Origin: an uncultured Roseobacter sp.
GTDB taxonomy: Bacteria; Pseudomonadota; Alphaproteobacteria; Rhodobacterales; Rhodobacteraceae
Direction: 5' to 3'
Assembly (NCBI RefSeq): GCF_947496515.1
Contig: NZ_CANMDB010000004.1
Span: forward strand, 1-64,000
DNA: 64,000 nt
Part shown: positions 7,649 through 16,984 of the stretch, piece by piece
Position numbering within the stretch: position 1 is the stretch's first letter
How the letters are laid out: each line of letters begins with the position of its first letter
Translations under genes and position numbers: made by a program
The notes under the pieces: model-generated
Database searches by the model: none
The model's input: only the letters and a program-made list of their open reading frames with translations
What the model was told of the DNA's origin: nothing

Positions 7649-8136
7649 CACCGCCCCTTACGCAAGCCACCAAATTTCTCCACGATGCCGCGCGCCTGAC
7701 CTTTCCTGTCCATAGCGATGCGACCGAGACGCTCGCCAGCCGACACGAGAAGGCGCAGCCGGTCGTTACGACCGCAAAGTTCGCGCGAGAGCCATATCGA
7801 CAGTGGCCCAGCCTGATGCGTGAAGTGAGATCGTGGCGACGATCTCATCCGGATCCGTCACACAATCACACTCACGCAGGCTCGTGCCATCTCCTTGCAG
7901 AACACAAACCGCGCAATTGGTCTACCAGACATCCGGCCCACCGTAACGCCTGTTGGCTCTCTCCTTCAGCTCGCGATGTCCGAGATACGACAATCGCCCA
8001 TCTCAATGCCCTTGAAGCTCATTCCAGCAGATGCCCAAGGTCAACTTTTCGCGCGGTGCCACCACCCATGCCTTCCCATGCTCCGCGTCTGCAAACGTTA
8101 ATGCCCTCCACCGCGCGACCTCTTAACCCCGCCCCG
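7649..8136. other. Junction sequence between the mobile region and murD, no gene called
   Basis: Both strands keep long frames here (for example the plus frame continuing to 8217), but the translations have no recognisable motif, are biased in composition and lack start signals. The sequence from the HNH break to about 8100 is probably the far boundary of the island. The dcw-cluster promoter region begins after it. Confidence 0.5.
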
Positions 8137-8188
8137 TACCGACCTGCGCACCGTCGCGATACCGACAAAATACCGACGTCATACCGAC
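8137..8188 (+). repeat. Array of five TACCGAC heptamers, mostly 11-bp spaced, upstream of murD
   Basis: TACCGAC occurs at 8137, 8160, 8171 and 8182, with a degenerate copy CACCGTC at 8149. The last three spacings are exactly 11 bp, about one helical turn, so all copies face one side of the DNA. The array ends about 150 bases before the murD start. A second array of the same motif and orientation precedes the gene at 33837-34208. It is most simply read as a multi-copy binding site for an unidentified regulator. Three TTAACC half-sites lie nearby (8123, 8213, 8274), which could be CtrA half-sites. Confidence 0.7.
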
Positions 8189-8338
8189 GTGGCTTTTCGG
8201 CGCAAAAACCCTGTTAACCACGGCGCGGGCAGCTGAGTCGCCAAGACCGGTGCCCGCAGTCTGCGCGCGGCACGTTAACCGCCTTGCCCCCGGCGCGCGG
8301 GGGCGGCAGTGTCGCGGCACGCAGCAAGGAGAGCGTCC

Positions 8339-9730
8339 GTGATTCCGGTCAGAGGTATGCAAGGGCAGCAGGTTGCCGTTCTGGGTCTCGGGCGTTCGGG
8401 GCTGAGCGCCGCGCGCGCGCTCGCGGCAGGTGGCGCGACGCCGCTGTGCTGGGATGACAATCCGGACGCGCGGACCCGTGCCGAGACCGACGGCTTCACC
8501 TTCAGGCCCCTCAAAACCCCTGCCGATTTCGAGGGCGTGACGCGGTTGATCGTCAGCCCCGGCATCCCGCATCTCTACCCCGCGCCCAACCCGGTTGTGG
8601 CAAAAGCGCTGGCTGCCGGCGTGCCGATCGACAACGATATTGGCCTTTTCTTTCAATCCCTTGCGACCGGGGCCTGGAACAGGCTCGACGTTACCCCCCG
8701 GGTCGTCGCAGTGACCGGCTCCAATGGCAAGTCCACCACCTCGGCCCTCATCCACCACATCCTCAGTCAGGCGGACCGCCCCTGTCAGCTGGCGGGCAAC
8801 ATCGGGCGCGGCGTGCTGGATCTCGACCCGCCGGGGGAGGGCGCGGTGGTCGTGCTGGAGCTCTCCAGCTACCAGACCGAGCTTGCCCGCAGCCTGACGC
8901 CGGATGTGGCTGTCTTCACCAATCTCTCGCCCGATCATCTCGACCGGCACGGCGGTATGGGCGGCTATTTCGCCGCCAAGCGCCGGCTTTTTGCCGAAGG
9001 CGGCCCCGACCGCGCCATCATCGGTGTCGACGAGCCGGAGGGCCAGTTCCTCGCAGGGCAACTGGCCGAAGGCCCGGGGGACGCGCGTGTCATCCGCCTG
9101 TCCGTGACCCACAAGCTCACCGGACCCGGCTGGCAAGTCTCTGCCCGTAAAGGGTTTTTATCCGAATACCGCAAGAGCCGTCAGATCGCCTCCATCGACC
9201 TGCGCGGGATCGCGGGATTGCCGGGCGTGCATAATCACCAGAACGCCTGCGCCGCCTATGCCGCCTGCCGATCCTTAGGGATCGCGCCCAAACTGATCGA
9301 GGCGGGGCTGCATAGTTTCGACGGGCTCGCCCATCGCAGCCAGTTGGTCGGGGAGCGTGACGGGGTGCGGTTCGTCAATGACAGCAAGGCCACAAATGTC
9401 GATGCCGCGGCCAAGGCGTTGGCGGCCTTCCCGCGCGTCCGCTGGATCTGCGGCGGGTTGGAAAAGGAAGGGGGGGTGGCTGCGCTCGCCCATGTCGCCT
9501 CCGTGGTCAAGGCCTACGTGATTGGGCGCGAGGCGGCGGGCTTTGCGCTGCAACTGACCGCGCCGTCCGAAGTCTGCGGGACCATGGAGACAGCCGTCGC
9601 CCGCGCGGTGGCCGAGGCCGAACCGGGCGATGTTATCCTGCTGGCACCGGCGGCGGCGAGCTTTGATCAATACGATAACTTTGAGCGGCGCGGAGACGAC
9701 TTCGTGGCCCAGGTGCAGAAGTATCTGTGA
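8339..9730 (+). CDS. murD: UDP-N-acetylmuramoyl-L-alanine--D-glutamate ligase
   Basis: Cytoplasmic Mur ligase that adds D-Glu to UDP-MurNAc-L-Ala in peptidoglycan precursor synthesis. It shows an N-terminal Rossmann domain ([20 protein letters not shown]), the ATP loop [13 protein letters not shown], the central-domain motifs LELSSYQTE and [13 protein letters not shown], and the C-terminal [13 protein letters not shown] and [19 protein letters not shown]. The start is GTG at 8339 with AAGGAGA upstream, giving MIPVRGMQG..., the N-terminus typical of roseobacter MurD (463 residues); an ATG at 8309 has no ribosome site. It is the first dcw gene after the mobile region. The usual upstream neighbours mraY and murF are not in the window. 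Confidence 0.97.
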   Translation: MIPVRGMQGQQVAVLGLGRSGLSAARALAAGGATPLCWDDNPDARTRAETDGFTFRPLKTPADFEGVTRLIVSPGIPHLYPAPNPVVAKALAAGVPIDNDIGLFFQSLATGAWNRLDVTPRVVAVTGSNGKSTTSALIHHILSQADRPCQLAGNIGRGVLDLDPPGEGAVVVLELSSYQTELARSLTPDVAVFTNLSPDHLDRHGGMGGYFAAKRRLFAEGGPDRAIIGVDEPEGQFLAGQLAEGPGDARVIRLSVTHKLTGPGWQVSARKGFLSEYRKSRQIASIDLRGIAGLPGVHNHQNACAAYAACRSLGIAPKLIEAGLHSFDGLAHRSQLVGERDGVRFVNDSKATNVDAAAKALAAFPRVRWICGGLEKEGGVAALAHVASVVKAYVIGREAAGFALQLTAPSEVCGTMETAVARAVAEAEPGDVILLAPAAASFDQYDNFERRGDDFVAQVQKYL

Positions 9731-9748
9731 GACCCGAACCGCGCGTGT

Positions 9749-10924
9749 TCAGATGGCAAGCGCCCGCGCCGCGGCCATCGCCGAGGACCAGGCCCATTGA
9801 AAGTTGTAACCACCCAGCCAGCCCGTGACATCCACGGCCTCGCCGATAAAGAACAGGCCTGGAACCGTCTTTGTTTCCAATGTCTTGGCCTGAAGCGCAT
9901 CCGTGTCCACTCCGCCGAGCGTCACCTCGGCCGTGCGGTAGCCTTCGGTCCCGCCGGGGATCAGCGACCAACCCGACAGCCCGTCGCAGAGCGCGCGCAG
10001 CCGCTTGTCAGACTGATCCGCGATATTGCCGCTCAGCCCCAGATCCTCCGTCAGATAGGCCACCAGCCGCGCGGGCAGATGCATACCCAGCTCCGTGGTC
10101 AGCTTGCGGCGGCCCGACTGCCCCCGCTGCTCCCGCAGTAGCGTGTAGAGGTCCGTACCGGGCGTAAGATTGATGGAGACGGGCGTGCTCTCCTGCCAGT
10201 AGGAAGACGCCTGCAGGACCGCTGGCCCCGACAGTCCCCGGTGGGTAAAGAGCAAGGCTTCGTCAAAGCTTTGTTCGCCAGCGGTGATCCTGACATTCGT
10301 GGCCAATCCCGCGAGGTCGGCAAATCGGCCTTCGGGAAAAGTAAAGGGGACCAGACCCGCGCGGGTCGGCGTGACGGGCAGTCCGAACTGCGCTGCCAGA
10401 TCATAGGCAAAGCCGGTGGCACCCATCTTGGGGATGGATTTGCCACCAGTGGCGATCACCAGCCGGTCTGCGCGCACTCGCCGGGTCCTGCCATCCGCTA
10501 TCATGTTGAACTCAAAGCCATCCGACGTCTTTGCAAAGTCACTGGCGGAAGTTTGCAAACACAACTCCACCCCGTTCTGCTGCAGCATCCCGCGCAGCAT
10601 GGCGATGATGTCTTTGGCGGAGTGATCGCAAAACAGCTGACCCAGGGTCTTTTCGTGCCAGGCGATGCCGCGGCGATCCACCAGGTCGATGAAGTCCCAT
10701 TGCGTGTAGCTCGCCAGCGCCGATTTGGCGAAATGCGGGTTGCCACAGATAAAGGCCTGCGGGTCCGTATGCAGGTTTGTGAAATTGCATCGGCCACCAC
10801 CGGAGATGCGAATTTTTTCGCCCGGTGCGCGGGCGTGATCGATCAGCAGAACGCGCCCTCCGGCATGTGCTGCACACATCATGCCCGCGGCACCTGCGCC
10901 AATTATTGCGGTATCAACCTGCAT
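9749..10924 (-). CDS. HI0933/YhiN-type FAD-dependent oxidoreductase
   Basis: A 391-residue flavoprotein of the HI0933-like family, whose substrate is unknown. The dinucleotide-binding start VDTAIIGAGAAGMMCAAHAG is followed by the family signature KIRISGGGRCNFTN and, later, LVIATGGKSIPKMGATGFAY, and at the C-terminus FFIGEAVDVTGWLGGYNFQW. The start at 10924 places the GxGxxG motif near the N-terminus; an upstream in-frame ATG at 10960 would add 12 unrelated residues. It lies antisense between murD (18 bases, convergent) and ftsW (135 bases, divergent), interrupting the dcw reading direction. Confidence 0.88.
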   Translation of the reverse strand: MQVDTAIIGAGAAGMMCAAHAGGRVLLIDHARAPGEKIRISGGGRCNFTNLHTDPQAFICGNPHFAKSALASYTQWDFIDLVDRRGIAWHEKTLGQLFCDHSAKDIIAMLRGMLQQNGVELCLQTSASDFAKTSDGFEFNMIADGRTRRVRADRLVIATGGKSIPKMGATGFAYDLAAQFGLPVTPTRAGLVPFTFPEGRFADLAGLATNVRITAGEQSFDEALLFTHRGLSGPAVLQASSYWQESTPVSINLTPGTDLYTLLREQRGQSGRRKLTTELGMHLPARLVAYLTEDLGLSGNIADQSDKRLRALCDGLSGWSLIPGGTEGYRTAEVTLGGVDTDALQAKTLETKTVPGLFFIGEAVDVTGWLGGYNFQWAWSSAMAAARALAI

Positions 10925-11059
10925 GGCGCGCCAACTGGCGTGAAATCGCACCGGGTGCAAGTGTTCAGGCTGGCGTCGGAGCCGAAATCGCGCTATGCTG
11001 ATCGCGTAGATCCCGAAAAGGGACGCATCGAGGCAGAGTAGCAGTTCAAGGCAGATCCC

Positions 11060-12226
11060 ATGACGGAAATGGTCTATGGCGCCGTGCCGCCGCGTGACGG
11101 CGAGCCGATCCTTCCCAAATGGTGGCGGACCATCGACACATGGAGCATGTCGTGCATTCTCATGCTGTTTGCGGTCGGGTTGCTGCTGGGGCTTGCGGCC
11201 TCACCGCCGCTCGCGGCCAAGAATGGGTTTGACCCGTTTCACTATGTCCAGCGGCAGGCGGCCTTTGGCGGGATCGCCCTGCTGGCCATGATCATCACCT
11301 CCATGATGTCGCCGGTGCTGGTGCGCAGGCTGGCGGTTGTAGGGTTCCTGGTGGCCTTCGTGGCCCTCGCGCTGCTGCCCTTTTTCGGAACGGATTTCGG
11401 CAAGGGAGCGGTACGCTGGTACGGGTTGGGGTTTGCCGCGGTGCAGCCGTCCGAATTCCTCAAGCCGGGTTTTGCGGTGGTCGGCGCCTGGATGATGGCG
11501 GCGTCTTTTGATCCCAACGGCCCGCCGGGGCGGCTGTGGTCTTTGTTGCTCTGTCTGGTGATCGTGGCGATGCTGATCCTGCAACCGGATTTCGGGCAGG
11601 CCTGTCTGGTTCTGTTTGCCTGGGGCGTGATGTATTTCGTGGCGGGGGCGCCGATGATCCTGCTGGTCGGGATGGCGGGGCTCGCGCTCTTTGCCGGCAC
11701 GCTGGCCTACGCCAATTCGGAACATTTCGCCCGCCGCATCGACGGGTTCCTGACACCGGACGTGGACCCGCGCACACAGCTTGGCTACGCCACCAATGCC
11801 ATACAGGAGGGCGGGTTTTTCGGTGTCGGCGTTGGCGAAGGGCAGGTGAAATGGTCGCTGCCCGATGCTCATACTGATTTCATCATCGCCGTGGCGGCAG
11901 AGGAATACGGGCTGGTGCTCGTGCTGGCGGTGATCGCGCTTTATGCCACGGTCGTGCTGCGCTCGCTCCTGCGGCTGATGCGCGAACGCGACCCCTTCAT
12001 CCGGCTGGCCGGTACGGGGCTAGCCTGCACGCTGGGGGTTCAGGCGATGATCAACATCGGCGTGGCGGTGCGGCTGCTGCCTGCAAAGGGGATGACCTTG
12101 CCCTTTGTCAGCTACGGTGGCTCCTCGATCATCGCGAGCGGCATTGCCGTGGGCATGCTGCTGGCCTTCACCCGGACGCGGCCGCAGGGCGAGATCAGCG
12201 ATATTCTCCGCGGGCGTCTGTCGTGA
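11060..12226 (+). CDS. ftsW: FtsW, septal peptidoglycan glycosyltransferase
   Basis: SEDS-family polytopic membrane protein (388 residues, about 10 helices) that polymerises septal glycan from lipid II together with FtsI. Visible family signatures are [29 protein letters not shown], the large periplasmic loop [20 protein letters not shown], and [20 protein letters not shown] then PFVSYGGSS. The essential Asp of SEDS proteins corresponds to the one in QPDFGQ or in the loop. The stop overlaps the murG start by 4 bases, so translation is coupled. A 135-base gap to the divergent flavoprotein gene should hold the promoter of this sub-operon. Confidence 0.96.
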   Translation: MTEMVYGAVPPRDGEPILPKWWRTIDTWSMSCILMLFAVGLLLGLAASPPLAAKNGFDPFHYVQRQAAFGGIALLAMIITSMMSPVLVRRLAVVGFLVAFVALALLPFFGTDFGKGAVRWYGLGFAAVQPSEFLKPGFAVVGAWMMAASFDPNGPPGRLWSLLLCLVIVAMLILQPDFGQACLVLFAWGVMYFVAGAPMILLVGMAGLALFAGTLAYANSEHFARRIDGFLTPDVDPRTQLGYATNAIQEGGFFGVGVGEGQVKWSLPDAHTDFIIAVAAEEYGLVLVLAVIALYATVVLRSLLRLMRERDPFIRLAGTGLACTLGVQAMINIGVAVRLLPAKGMTLPFVSYGGSSIIASGIAVGMLLAFTRTRPQGEISDILRGRLS

Positions 12227-13323
12227 GCAGGCCCTTTCTGCTGATCGCGGCCGGCGGCACCGGTGGGCATATGTTCCCTGCACAGGCACTGGCGGAGACG
12301 ATGCTGGCGCGCGGCTGGCGGGTGAAGCTGTCGACCGACGCGCGCGGCGCGCGCTATACCAAAGGCTTTCCCCACTCCACAGAGATCGAGCAGATCAGCA
12401 GCGCCACACCCGCACGCGGCGGGCCGCTGGCGCGTCTGCTGGTCGCCCCGCGGATCGCGCTTGGGACGCTAGGTGCGCTGTGGTCCTTTTTTCGCGACCG
12501 CCCGACGGTGGTGGTGGGCTTTGGCGGCTATCCGACGATCCCGGCACTGGCCGCGGCAACGGTGATGAAACTGCCCCGCATGATCCATGAACAAAACGGC
12601 ATCCTGGGTCGGGTGAACCGCGGCTTCGCGACCTGCGTGGATGCCATCGCCTGCGGCACCTGGCCCACGGATCTGCCCGAGGGCGTCGCCGCTGTCCATA
12701 CCGGCAACCCGGTGCGCCGCGCGGTGCTGGAACGGTCCGAGGCGGGCTATATCTCGCCGGGCGACTACCCCATGTCTCTTCTGGTGATCGGCGGCAGCCA
12801 GGGCGCGCGGGTGCTCAGCGATGTGATCCCGCCTGCCATCGCCGCCCTGCCGATGGAGATGCTGGGCAACATCCGCGTCAGTCACCAGGCGCGTGACGAG
12901 GATCTGGAGCGCGTGGAGGCGTTCTACGCCCAGAACGGCATTTCAGCCGAGGTCGCCCCTTTCTTTCACGACATCCCGCGCCGGATGACCGAGGCACAGC
13001 TGGTGATCAGTCGGGCGGGCGCGTCCTCGGTCGCGGATCTGTCGGTGATCGGGCGGCCCTCCATCCTGGTCCCCTTTGCCGCCGCCACGGGCGATCACCA
13101 GACGGCCAACGCACGGGGGCTGGTGGAGGCGGGAGGCGCCATCCTGATCCCGGAAAGCCGGCTCGAAGTGCAGGCCGTCGCGGAGCAGATCGCAATGGTG
13201 CTGGACAATCCCGATGCAGCGATGCAGATGGCGCGCTCCGCCGCGGGCTTTGGCAAGCCCGATGCCACGGAGGCGCTGGCGCAGATGGTCACGGAACTGG
13301 CCGAGGAAAGGCAGATCACATGA
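12223..13323 (+). CDS. murG: UDP-N-acetylglucosamine--undecaprenyl-PP-MurNAc-pentapeptide transferase
   Basis: Peripheral inner-membrane GT28 glycosyltransferase that converts lipid I to lipid II, the substrate of FtsW. It starts at GTG 12223 within the ftsW stop (GTGA). The N-terminal G-loop is [20 protein letters not shown]; the acceptor-side segment is [16 protein letters not shown] then [14 protein letters not shown]. The UDP-GlcNAc side has [38 protein letters not shown] and [14 protein letters not shown]. The length of 366 is normal. It overlaps murC by 4 bases. Confidence 0.97.
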   Translation: MSRPFLLIAAGGTGGHMFPAQALAETMLARGWRVKLSTDARGARYTKGFPHSTEIEQISSATPARGGPLARLLVAPRIALGTLGALWSFFRDRPTVVVGFGGYPTIPALAAATVMKLPRMIHEQNGILGRVNRGFATCVDAIACGTWPTDLPEGVAAVHTGNPVRRAVLERSEAGYISPGDYPMSLLVIGGSQGARVLSDVIPPAIAALPMEMLGNIRVSHQARDEDLERVEAFYAQNGISAEVAPFFHDIPRRMTEAQLVISRAGASSVADLSVIGRPSILVPFAAATGDHQTANARGLVEAGGAILIPESRLEVQAVAEQIAMVLDNPDAAMQMARSAAGFGKPDATEALAQMVTELAEERQIT

Positions 13324-14726
13324 GTGCGGCAACCAAACTGCCCGGAGACGTGGGCCCTATCCATTTCGTCGGGATCGGCGGGATCGGCATGTCGGGGATC
13401 GCGGAGGTGCTGCTTAACCACGGCTATACCGTTCAGGGCTCGGATCTGAGGGCGACCCCCATCACCGAACGGCTGGCGGAACTGGGCGCGCATATCTTCG
13501 AGGGGCAGAGCGCCGAGAACGTGGCGAATGCCGAGGTCGTCGTGATCTCCTCCGCCATCAAACCGGGCAACGCCGAGCTTGATACAGCGCGCGCGCGTGG
13601 CCTGCCGGTGGTGCGACGGGCCGAGATGCTGGCAGAGCTCATGCGGCTCAAATCCAACATCGCCGTCGCGGGCACCCACGGCAAGACGACGACGACGACG
13701 ATGGTGGCCACGCTGCTTGATGCCGGTCAGTTCGACCCCACGGTGGTCAACGGTGGCATCATCCACGCCTACGGCTCCAACGCGCGGGCGGGCGAGGGCG
13801 AGTGGATGGTGGTCGAGGCCGACGAGAGCGACGGCACCTTTAACCGGCTGCCCGCGACCATCGCGATTGTGACCAACATCGACCCCGAGCACATGGAGCA
13901 TTGGGGCGATTTCGACACGCTGCGGCAGGGGTTTCTGGATTTCGTCTCCAACATTCCCTTCTACGGGCTCGCCGTCTGCTGCACCGATCATCCGGAAGTG
14001 CAGGCGCTGGTGGGCAAGATCACCGACCGCCGCGTGGTCACCTACGGGTTCAATGCGCAGGCCGACGTGCGGGCCGTGAACCTGACCTACAAGGCCGGTG
14101 TGGCGCATTTCGACATCGCTCTGCAGGCCGAGGACATCGTGATCGAGGGTTGCAGCCTGCCGATGCCGGGGGATCACAACGTCTCCAACGCGCTGTCGGC
14201 GGTGGCTGTGGCGCGCCATCTGGGCATGAAGGGCGAACAGATCCGCAGTGCTCTCGCGGGTTTCGGAGGGGTCAACCGGCGCTTTACCCGCGTGGGCGAG
14301 GTGGAGGGCGTGACCATCATCGACGACTACGGCCACCACCCGGTAGAGATCGCCGCGGTCCTCAAGGCCGCGCGACAGGCGACCGAAGGCCGGGTGATCG
14401 CCGTGCATCAGCCGCATCGCTATTCGCGCCTGTCCAGCCTTTTTGATGATTTTTGCGCATGTTTCAACGATGCCGATGTGGTGGGCATCGCCGAGGTCTA
14501 CGCCGCCGGAGAAGACCCCATCGAGGGCGCCAGCCGCGATGATCTGGTGGCCGGGCTCATCCGCCACGGCCACCGGCACGCGCGCGCCGTTGTGGGCGAG
14601 GATGATCTGGAACGGCTGGTCCGCGAACAGTCCCGCCCGGGCGATATGGTGGTCTGCCTTGGTGCGGGGACGATCAGCGCTTGGGCCAACGGATTGCCCG
14701 CGCGCCTGCAGAAAGGAGCCGCCTGA
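13320..14726 (+). CDS. murC: UDP-N-acetylmuramate--L-alanine ligase
   Basis: First amino-acid-adding Mur ligase (468 residues), cytoplasmic. The N-terminal dinucleotide-like motif is [20 protein letters not shown]; the ATP loop is [40 protein letters not shown] then [12 protein letters not shown] is the central-domain signature, and [11 protein letters not shown] with [11 protein letters not shown] the C-terminal one. ATG overlaps the murG stop by 4 bases. It is followed 25 bases later by a small DUF2484 membrane gene and then murB, so the operon continues. Confidence 0.97.
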   Translation: MSAATKLPGDVGPIHFVGIGGIGMSGIAEVLLNHGYTVQGSDLRATPITERLAELGAHIFEGQSAENVANAEVVVISSAIKPGNAELDTARARGLPVVRRAEMLAELMRLKSNIAVAGTHGKTTTTTMVATLLDAGQFDPTVVNGGIIHAYGSNARAGEGEWMVVEADESDGTFNRLPATIAIVTNIDPEHMEHWGDFDTLRQGFLDFVSNIPFYGLAVCCTDHPEVQALVGKITDRRVVTYGFNAQADVRAVNLTYKAGVAHFDIALQAEDIVIEGCSLPMPGDHNVSNALSAVAVARHLGMKGEQIRSALAGFGGVNRRFTRVGEVEGVTIIDDYGHHPVEIAAVLKAARQATEGRVIAVHQPHRYSRLSSLFDDFCACFNDADVVGIAEVYAAGEDPIEGASRDDLVAGLIRHGHRHARAVVGEDDLERLVREQSRPGDMVVCLGAGTISAWANGLPARLQKGAA

Positions 14727-14751
14727 TGCGCGCCTGCGGGAGCAGGGCCGG

Positions 14752-14982
14752 ATGGTAAGCCCGCCGCTTGTCCTCGCCGTGCTTTGGGTGGTGCTGGCCA
14801 ACCTGCGGGGCGCCCGGCCCATCGTGGACCAGCGATGGCATGCGACACTGGTGCTGGTGGTCGTGGGCATCCCCATTCTGGGCTATGTCACGTGGCTGCA
14901 CGGTCCCTGGGTGGGGCTTTTGGTCTTTGCGGGCGGTGTATCGACCCTGCGTTGGCCGTTGCTGCGTGGCCGGGGGCGGTGA
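14752..14982 (+). CDS. DUF2484 family small membrane protein
   Basis: A 76-residue protein with two or three hydrophobic helices: [34 protein letters not shown] and [18 protein letters not shown]. The spacing and the [13 protein letters not shown] segment fit DUF2484, a family I know only from Rhodobacterales dcw clusters between murC and murB. The ATG at 14752 lies 25 bases after the murC stop, and the TGA overlaps the murB ATG by one base, so it is fully embedded in the operon. Function unknown; position suggests a role in envelope growth or division. Confidence 0.75.
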   Translation: MVSPPLVLAVLWVVLANLRGARPIVDQRWHATLVLVVVGIPILGYVTWLHGPWVGLLVFAGGVSTLRWPLLRGRGR

Positions 14983-15920
14983 TGGCGCAGATGCCGCCGG
15001 TGCGGGGGCGGCTGAACGCGAACCGCAGTCTCAGCGATCTGACATGGCTGCGGGTTGGCGGCCCGGCAGATTGGCTGTTCCAACCGGCTGACCTGAAGGA
15101 TCTGAGCGATTTTCTGCGCGCCTTGCCAGACGATGTCCCTGTCTTTCCCATGGGCGTCGGCTCCAACCTCATCGTGCGCGATGGCGGTCTGCGCGCCGTA
15201 GTGATCCGGCTCGGTCGTGGCTTCAACGAGATCGAGATCAACGGCACGCGGGTGACCGCCGGTGCTGCTGCGCTCGATGCCCATGTGGCCCGACGAGCGG
15301 CAGAGGCGGGGCTGGATCTGACTTTTCTGAGGACCATCCCGGGCAGTATCGGCGGTGCCGTGCGGATGAATGCGGGCTGCTACGGCAGTTACATGGCCGA
15401 TCATCTGGTCTCTGCACAGGCCGTCAGCCGGGCGGGGGAGGTGGTGACGCTCACGGCAGCGGATCTGGCGTTTTCCTATCGGCAAAGCCATCTGCCCGAG
15501 GGGTGGGTCCTGACCGGGGCAACCCTTGAGGCCGCACAGGCGGATCCCGCGGCACTTGAGCAACGGATGGCTGATCAACTCGCCGCCCGTGACGCCAGCC
15601 AGCCTACCAAGGACCGCAGCGCAGGCTCCACCTTTCGCAATCCGGCGGGGTTTTCCTCAACCGGTCGCGCCGATGATGTGCATGATCTCAAAGCGTGGAA
15701 AGTGATCGAGGATGCGGGGCTGCGGGGCGCGCGGCTTGGCGGTGCGCAGATGAGCGAGAAACACCCCAACTTCCTGATCAACACCGGGCAAGCGACCGCC
15801 GCCGACCTGGAAGCCCTGGGTGAGCAGGTGCGAAAAAAGGTTTACGGCCAAAGCGGTATCACGCTAGAATGGGAAATCATGCGGATTGGCGAGCGGGCCT
15901 TGGACGCGCCTGAGAATTAA
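14982..15920 (+). CDS. murB: UDP-N-acetylenolpyruvoylglucosamine reductase
   Basis: FAD- and NADPH-dependent reductase forming UDP-MurNAc (312 residues). It shows [20 protein letters not shown], the FAD-binding [36 protein letters not shown] and [21 protein letters not shown] contains the catalytic Ser that protonates the substrate; [20 protein letters not shown] holds the late catalytic Glu region. The ATG at 14982 overlaps the DUF2484 stop; a longer in-frame extension to 14784 would overlap that gene and is rejected. The TAA stop lies within a CtrA-type site. Confidence 0.97.
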   Translation: MAQMPPVRGRLNANRSLSDLTWLRVGGPADWLFQPADLKDLSDFLRALPDDVPVFPMGVGSNLIVRDGGLRAVVIRLGRGFNEIEINGTRVTAGAAALDAHVARRAAEAGLDLTFLRTIPGSIGGAVRMNAGCYGSYMADHLVSAQAVSRAGEVVTLTAADLAFSYRQSHLPEGWVLTGATLEAAQADPAALEQRMADQLAARDASQPTKDRSAGSTFRNPAGFSSTGRADDVHDLKAWKVIEDAGLRGARLGGAQMSEKHPNFLINTGQATAADLEALGEQVRKKVYGQSGITLEWEIMRIGERALDAPEN

Positions 15921-15933
15921 CCGGCGATTAACC
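15917..15933 (+). promoter_or_regulatory. CtrA-type binding site (TTAA-N7-TTAACC) upstream of ddl-ftsQA
   Basis: TTAA at 15917-15920, seven bases, then TTAACC at 15928-15933: a full match to the alphaproteobacterial CtrA consensus. It overlaps the murB stop and lies about 120 bases before ddl. In Caulobacter CtrA controls division genes of this cluster; whether it activates or represses here cannot be told. Confidence 0.65.
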
Positions 15934-16051
15934 AAGCTGCTGTCAGACTGCGGATAAGAAACAAGACGGTGAACCGGCGCAAAAGCCGGACATATATCAA
16001 AAAGAGCCCTCAACCGGGCTGGCAAAAAAGCGCCCGAAACCGGCGCGCATA

Positions 16052-16984
16052 ATGAGGCACCAAGTGGGTCAGTCGAGCAGGACACCCCAGCGTGTAGCGG
16101 TTCTGATGGGCGGCCCTTCGGCGGAGCGCGAAGTGTCCCTGTCAAGCGGGTCGGCCTGTGCCGAGGCGCTGCGCACGCAAGGGTATGACGTGATCGAGGT
16201 CGATGCAGGCCGCGATCTGGCGGCTGTGCTGGAGCAGTCAGCGCCCGACGCCGTGCTCAACTGCCTTCATGGCCGCTGGGGCGAGGATGGCTGCGTGCAG
16301 GGCCTGCTGGAATGGCTCTCCATCCCCTATTCTCACTCCGGGGTGCTCTCCTCGGCGCTGGCCATGGACAAGGAGCGCAGCAAGGCTGCTTTCGCCGCCG
16401 CGGGCCTGCCGGTGATGCAAAGCGTCATCGCCGCCGCAGACGACGTGCGCGCGGGCCACGTGATGGATCCCCCTTATGTGGTCAAACCCAATAACGAAGG
16501 CTCCTCCGTCGGCATCTATCTGGTGCATGAGGACAGCAACGGCCCGCCGCAACTCTCCCCGGATATGCCGGATCAGGTGATGGTCGAGGCCTTCGCCCCG
16601 GGGCGCGAGTTGACCACCACCGTGCTTGGAAACCGGGCGCTGACCGTGACGGACATCCTGACCGATGGCTGGTACGACTACGATGCCAAATACAAGCCCG
16701 GTGGCTCCCGCCATGTGGTGCCCGCCGAGGTGCCGCAGGACATCTTTGATCTGTGTCTCGACTACGCGCTGCGGGCCCATGCGGTTCTCGGATGCCGGGG
16801 CGTCAGCCGCACTGATTTTCGCTGGGACGAGGCGCGCGGGGCGGCGGGGCTGATCCTGCTGGAGACCAATACCCAGCCGGGCATGACGTCGACCTCCCTG
16901 ACGCCCGAGCAGGCCGCGGCGTGCGGGATGAGCTTTCCTGAGCTTTGCGCCTGGATGGTGGAGGATGCCTCATGCGATCGCTGA
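16052..16984 (+). CDS. ddl: D-alanine--D-alanine ligase
   Basis: ATP-grasp enzyme (310 residues) joining two D-Ala for the peptidoglycan stem. The opening RVAVLMGGPSAEREVSLSSG is the D-Ala binding signature; LNCLHGRWGEDGCVQGLLEW then IPYSHSGVLSSALAMDKERS; the ATP-grasp core is PPYVVKPNNEGSSVGIYLV; the metal/substrate site is GVSRTDFRWDE then LLETNTQPGMTSTSLTPEQA. The ATG at 16052 lacks a strong ribosome site but gives the usual length. It is separated from murB by 131 bases holding a CtrA-type site, so it probably starts a new transcript ddl-ftsQ-ftsA. Its end overlaps ftsQ by 13 bases. Confidence 0.96.
   Translation: MRHQVGQSSRTPQRVAVLMGGPSAEREVSLSSGSACAEALRTQGYDVIEVDAGRDLAAVLEQSAPDAVLNCLHGRWGEDGCVQGLLEWLSIPYSHSGVLSSALAMDKERSKAAFAAAGLPVMQSVIAAADDVRAGHVMDPPYVVKPNNEGSSVGIYLVHEDSNGPPQLSPDMPDQVMVEAFAPGRELTTTVLGNRALTVTDILTDGWYDYDAKYKPGGSRHVVPAEVPQDIFDLCLDYALRAHAVLGCRGVSRTDFRWDEARGAAGLILLETNTQPGMTSTSLTPEQAAACGMSFPELCAWMVEDASCDR

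Noticed and set aside
8137-8188. CRISPR-like or minisatellite interpretation of the short repeats
   Set aside because: Units are 7 bp with 4-bp spacers, far too short for CRISPR; two separate loci in promoter positions fit an operator better than a minisatellite.
7649-8217. Downstream part of the plus-strand frame after the HNH core
   Set aside because: Homology to HNH nucleases stops at about 7645; the rest has no motif and overlaps the repeat array.
13095-14876. 593-residue open frame on the minus strand
   Set aside because: Antisense to murG and murC, both unmistakable; composition is that of a shadow frame.
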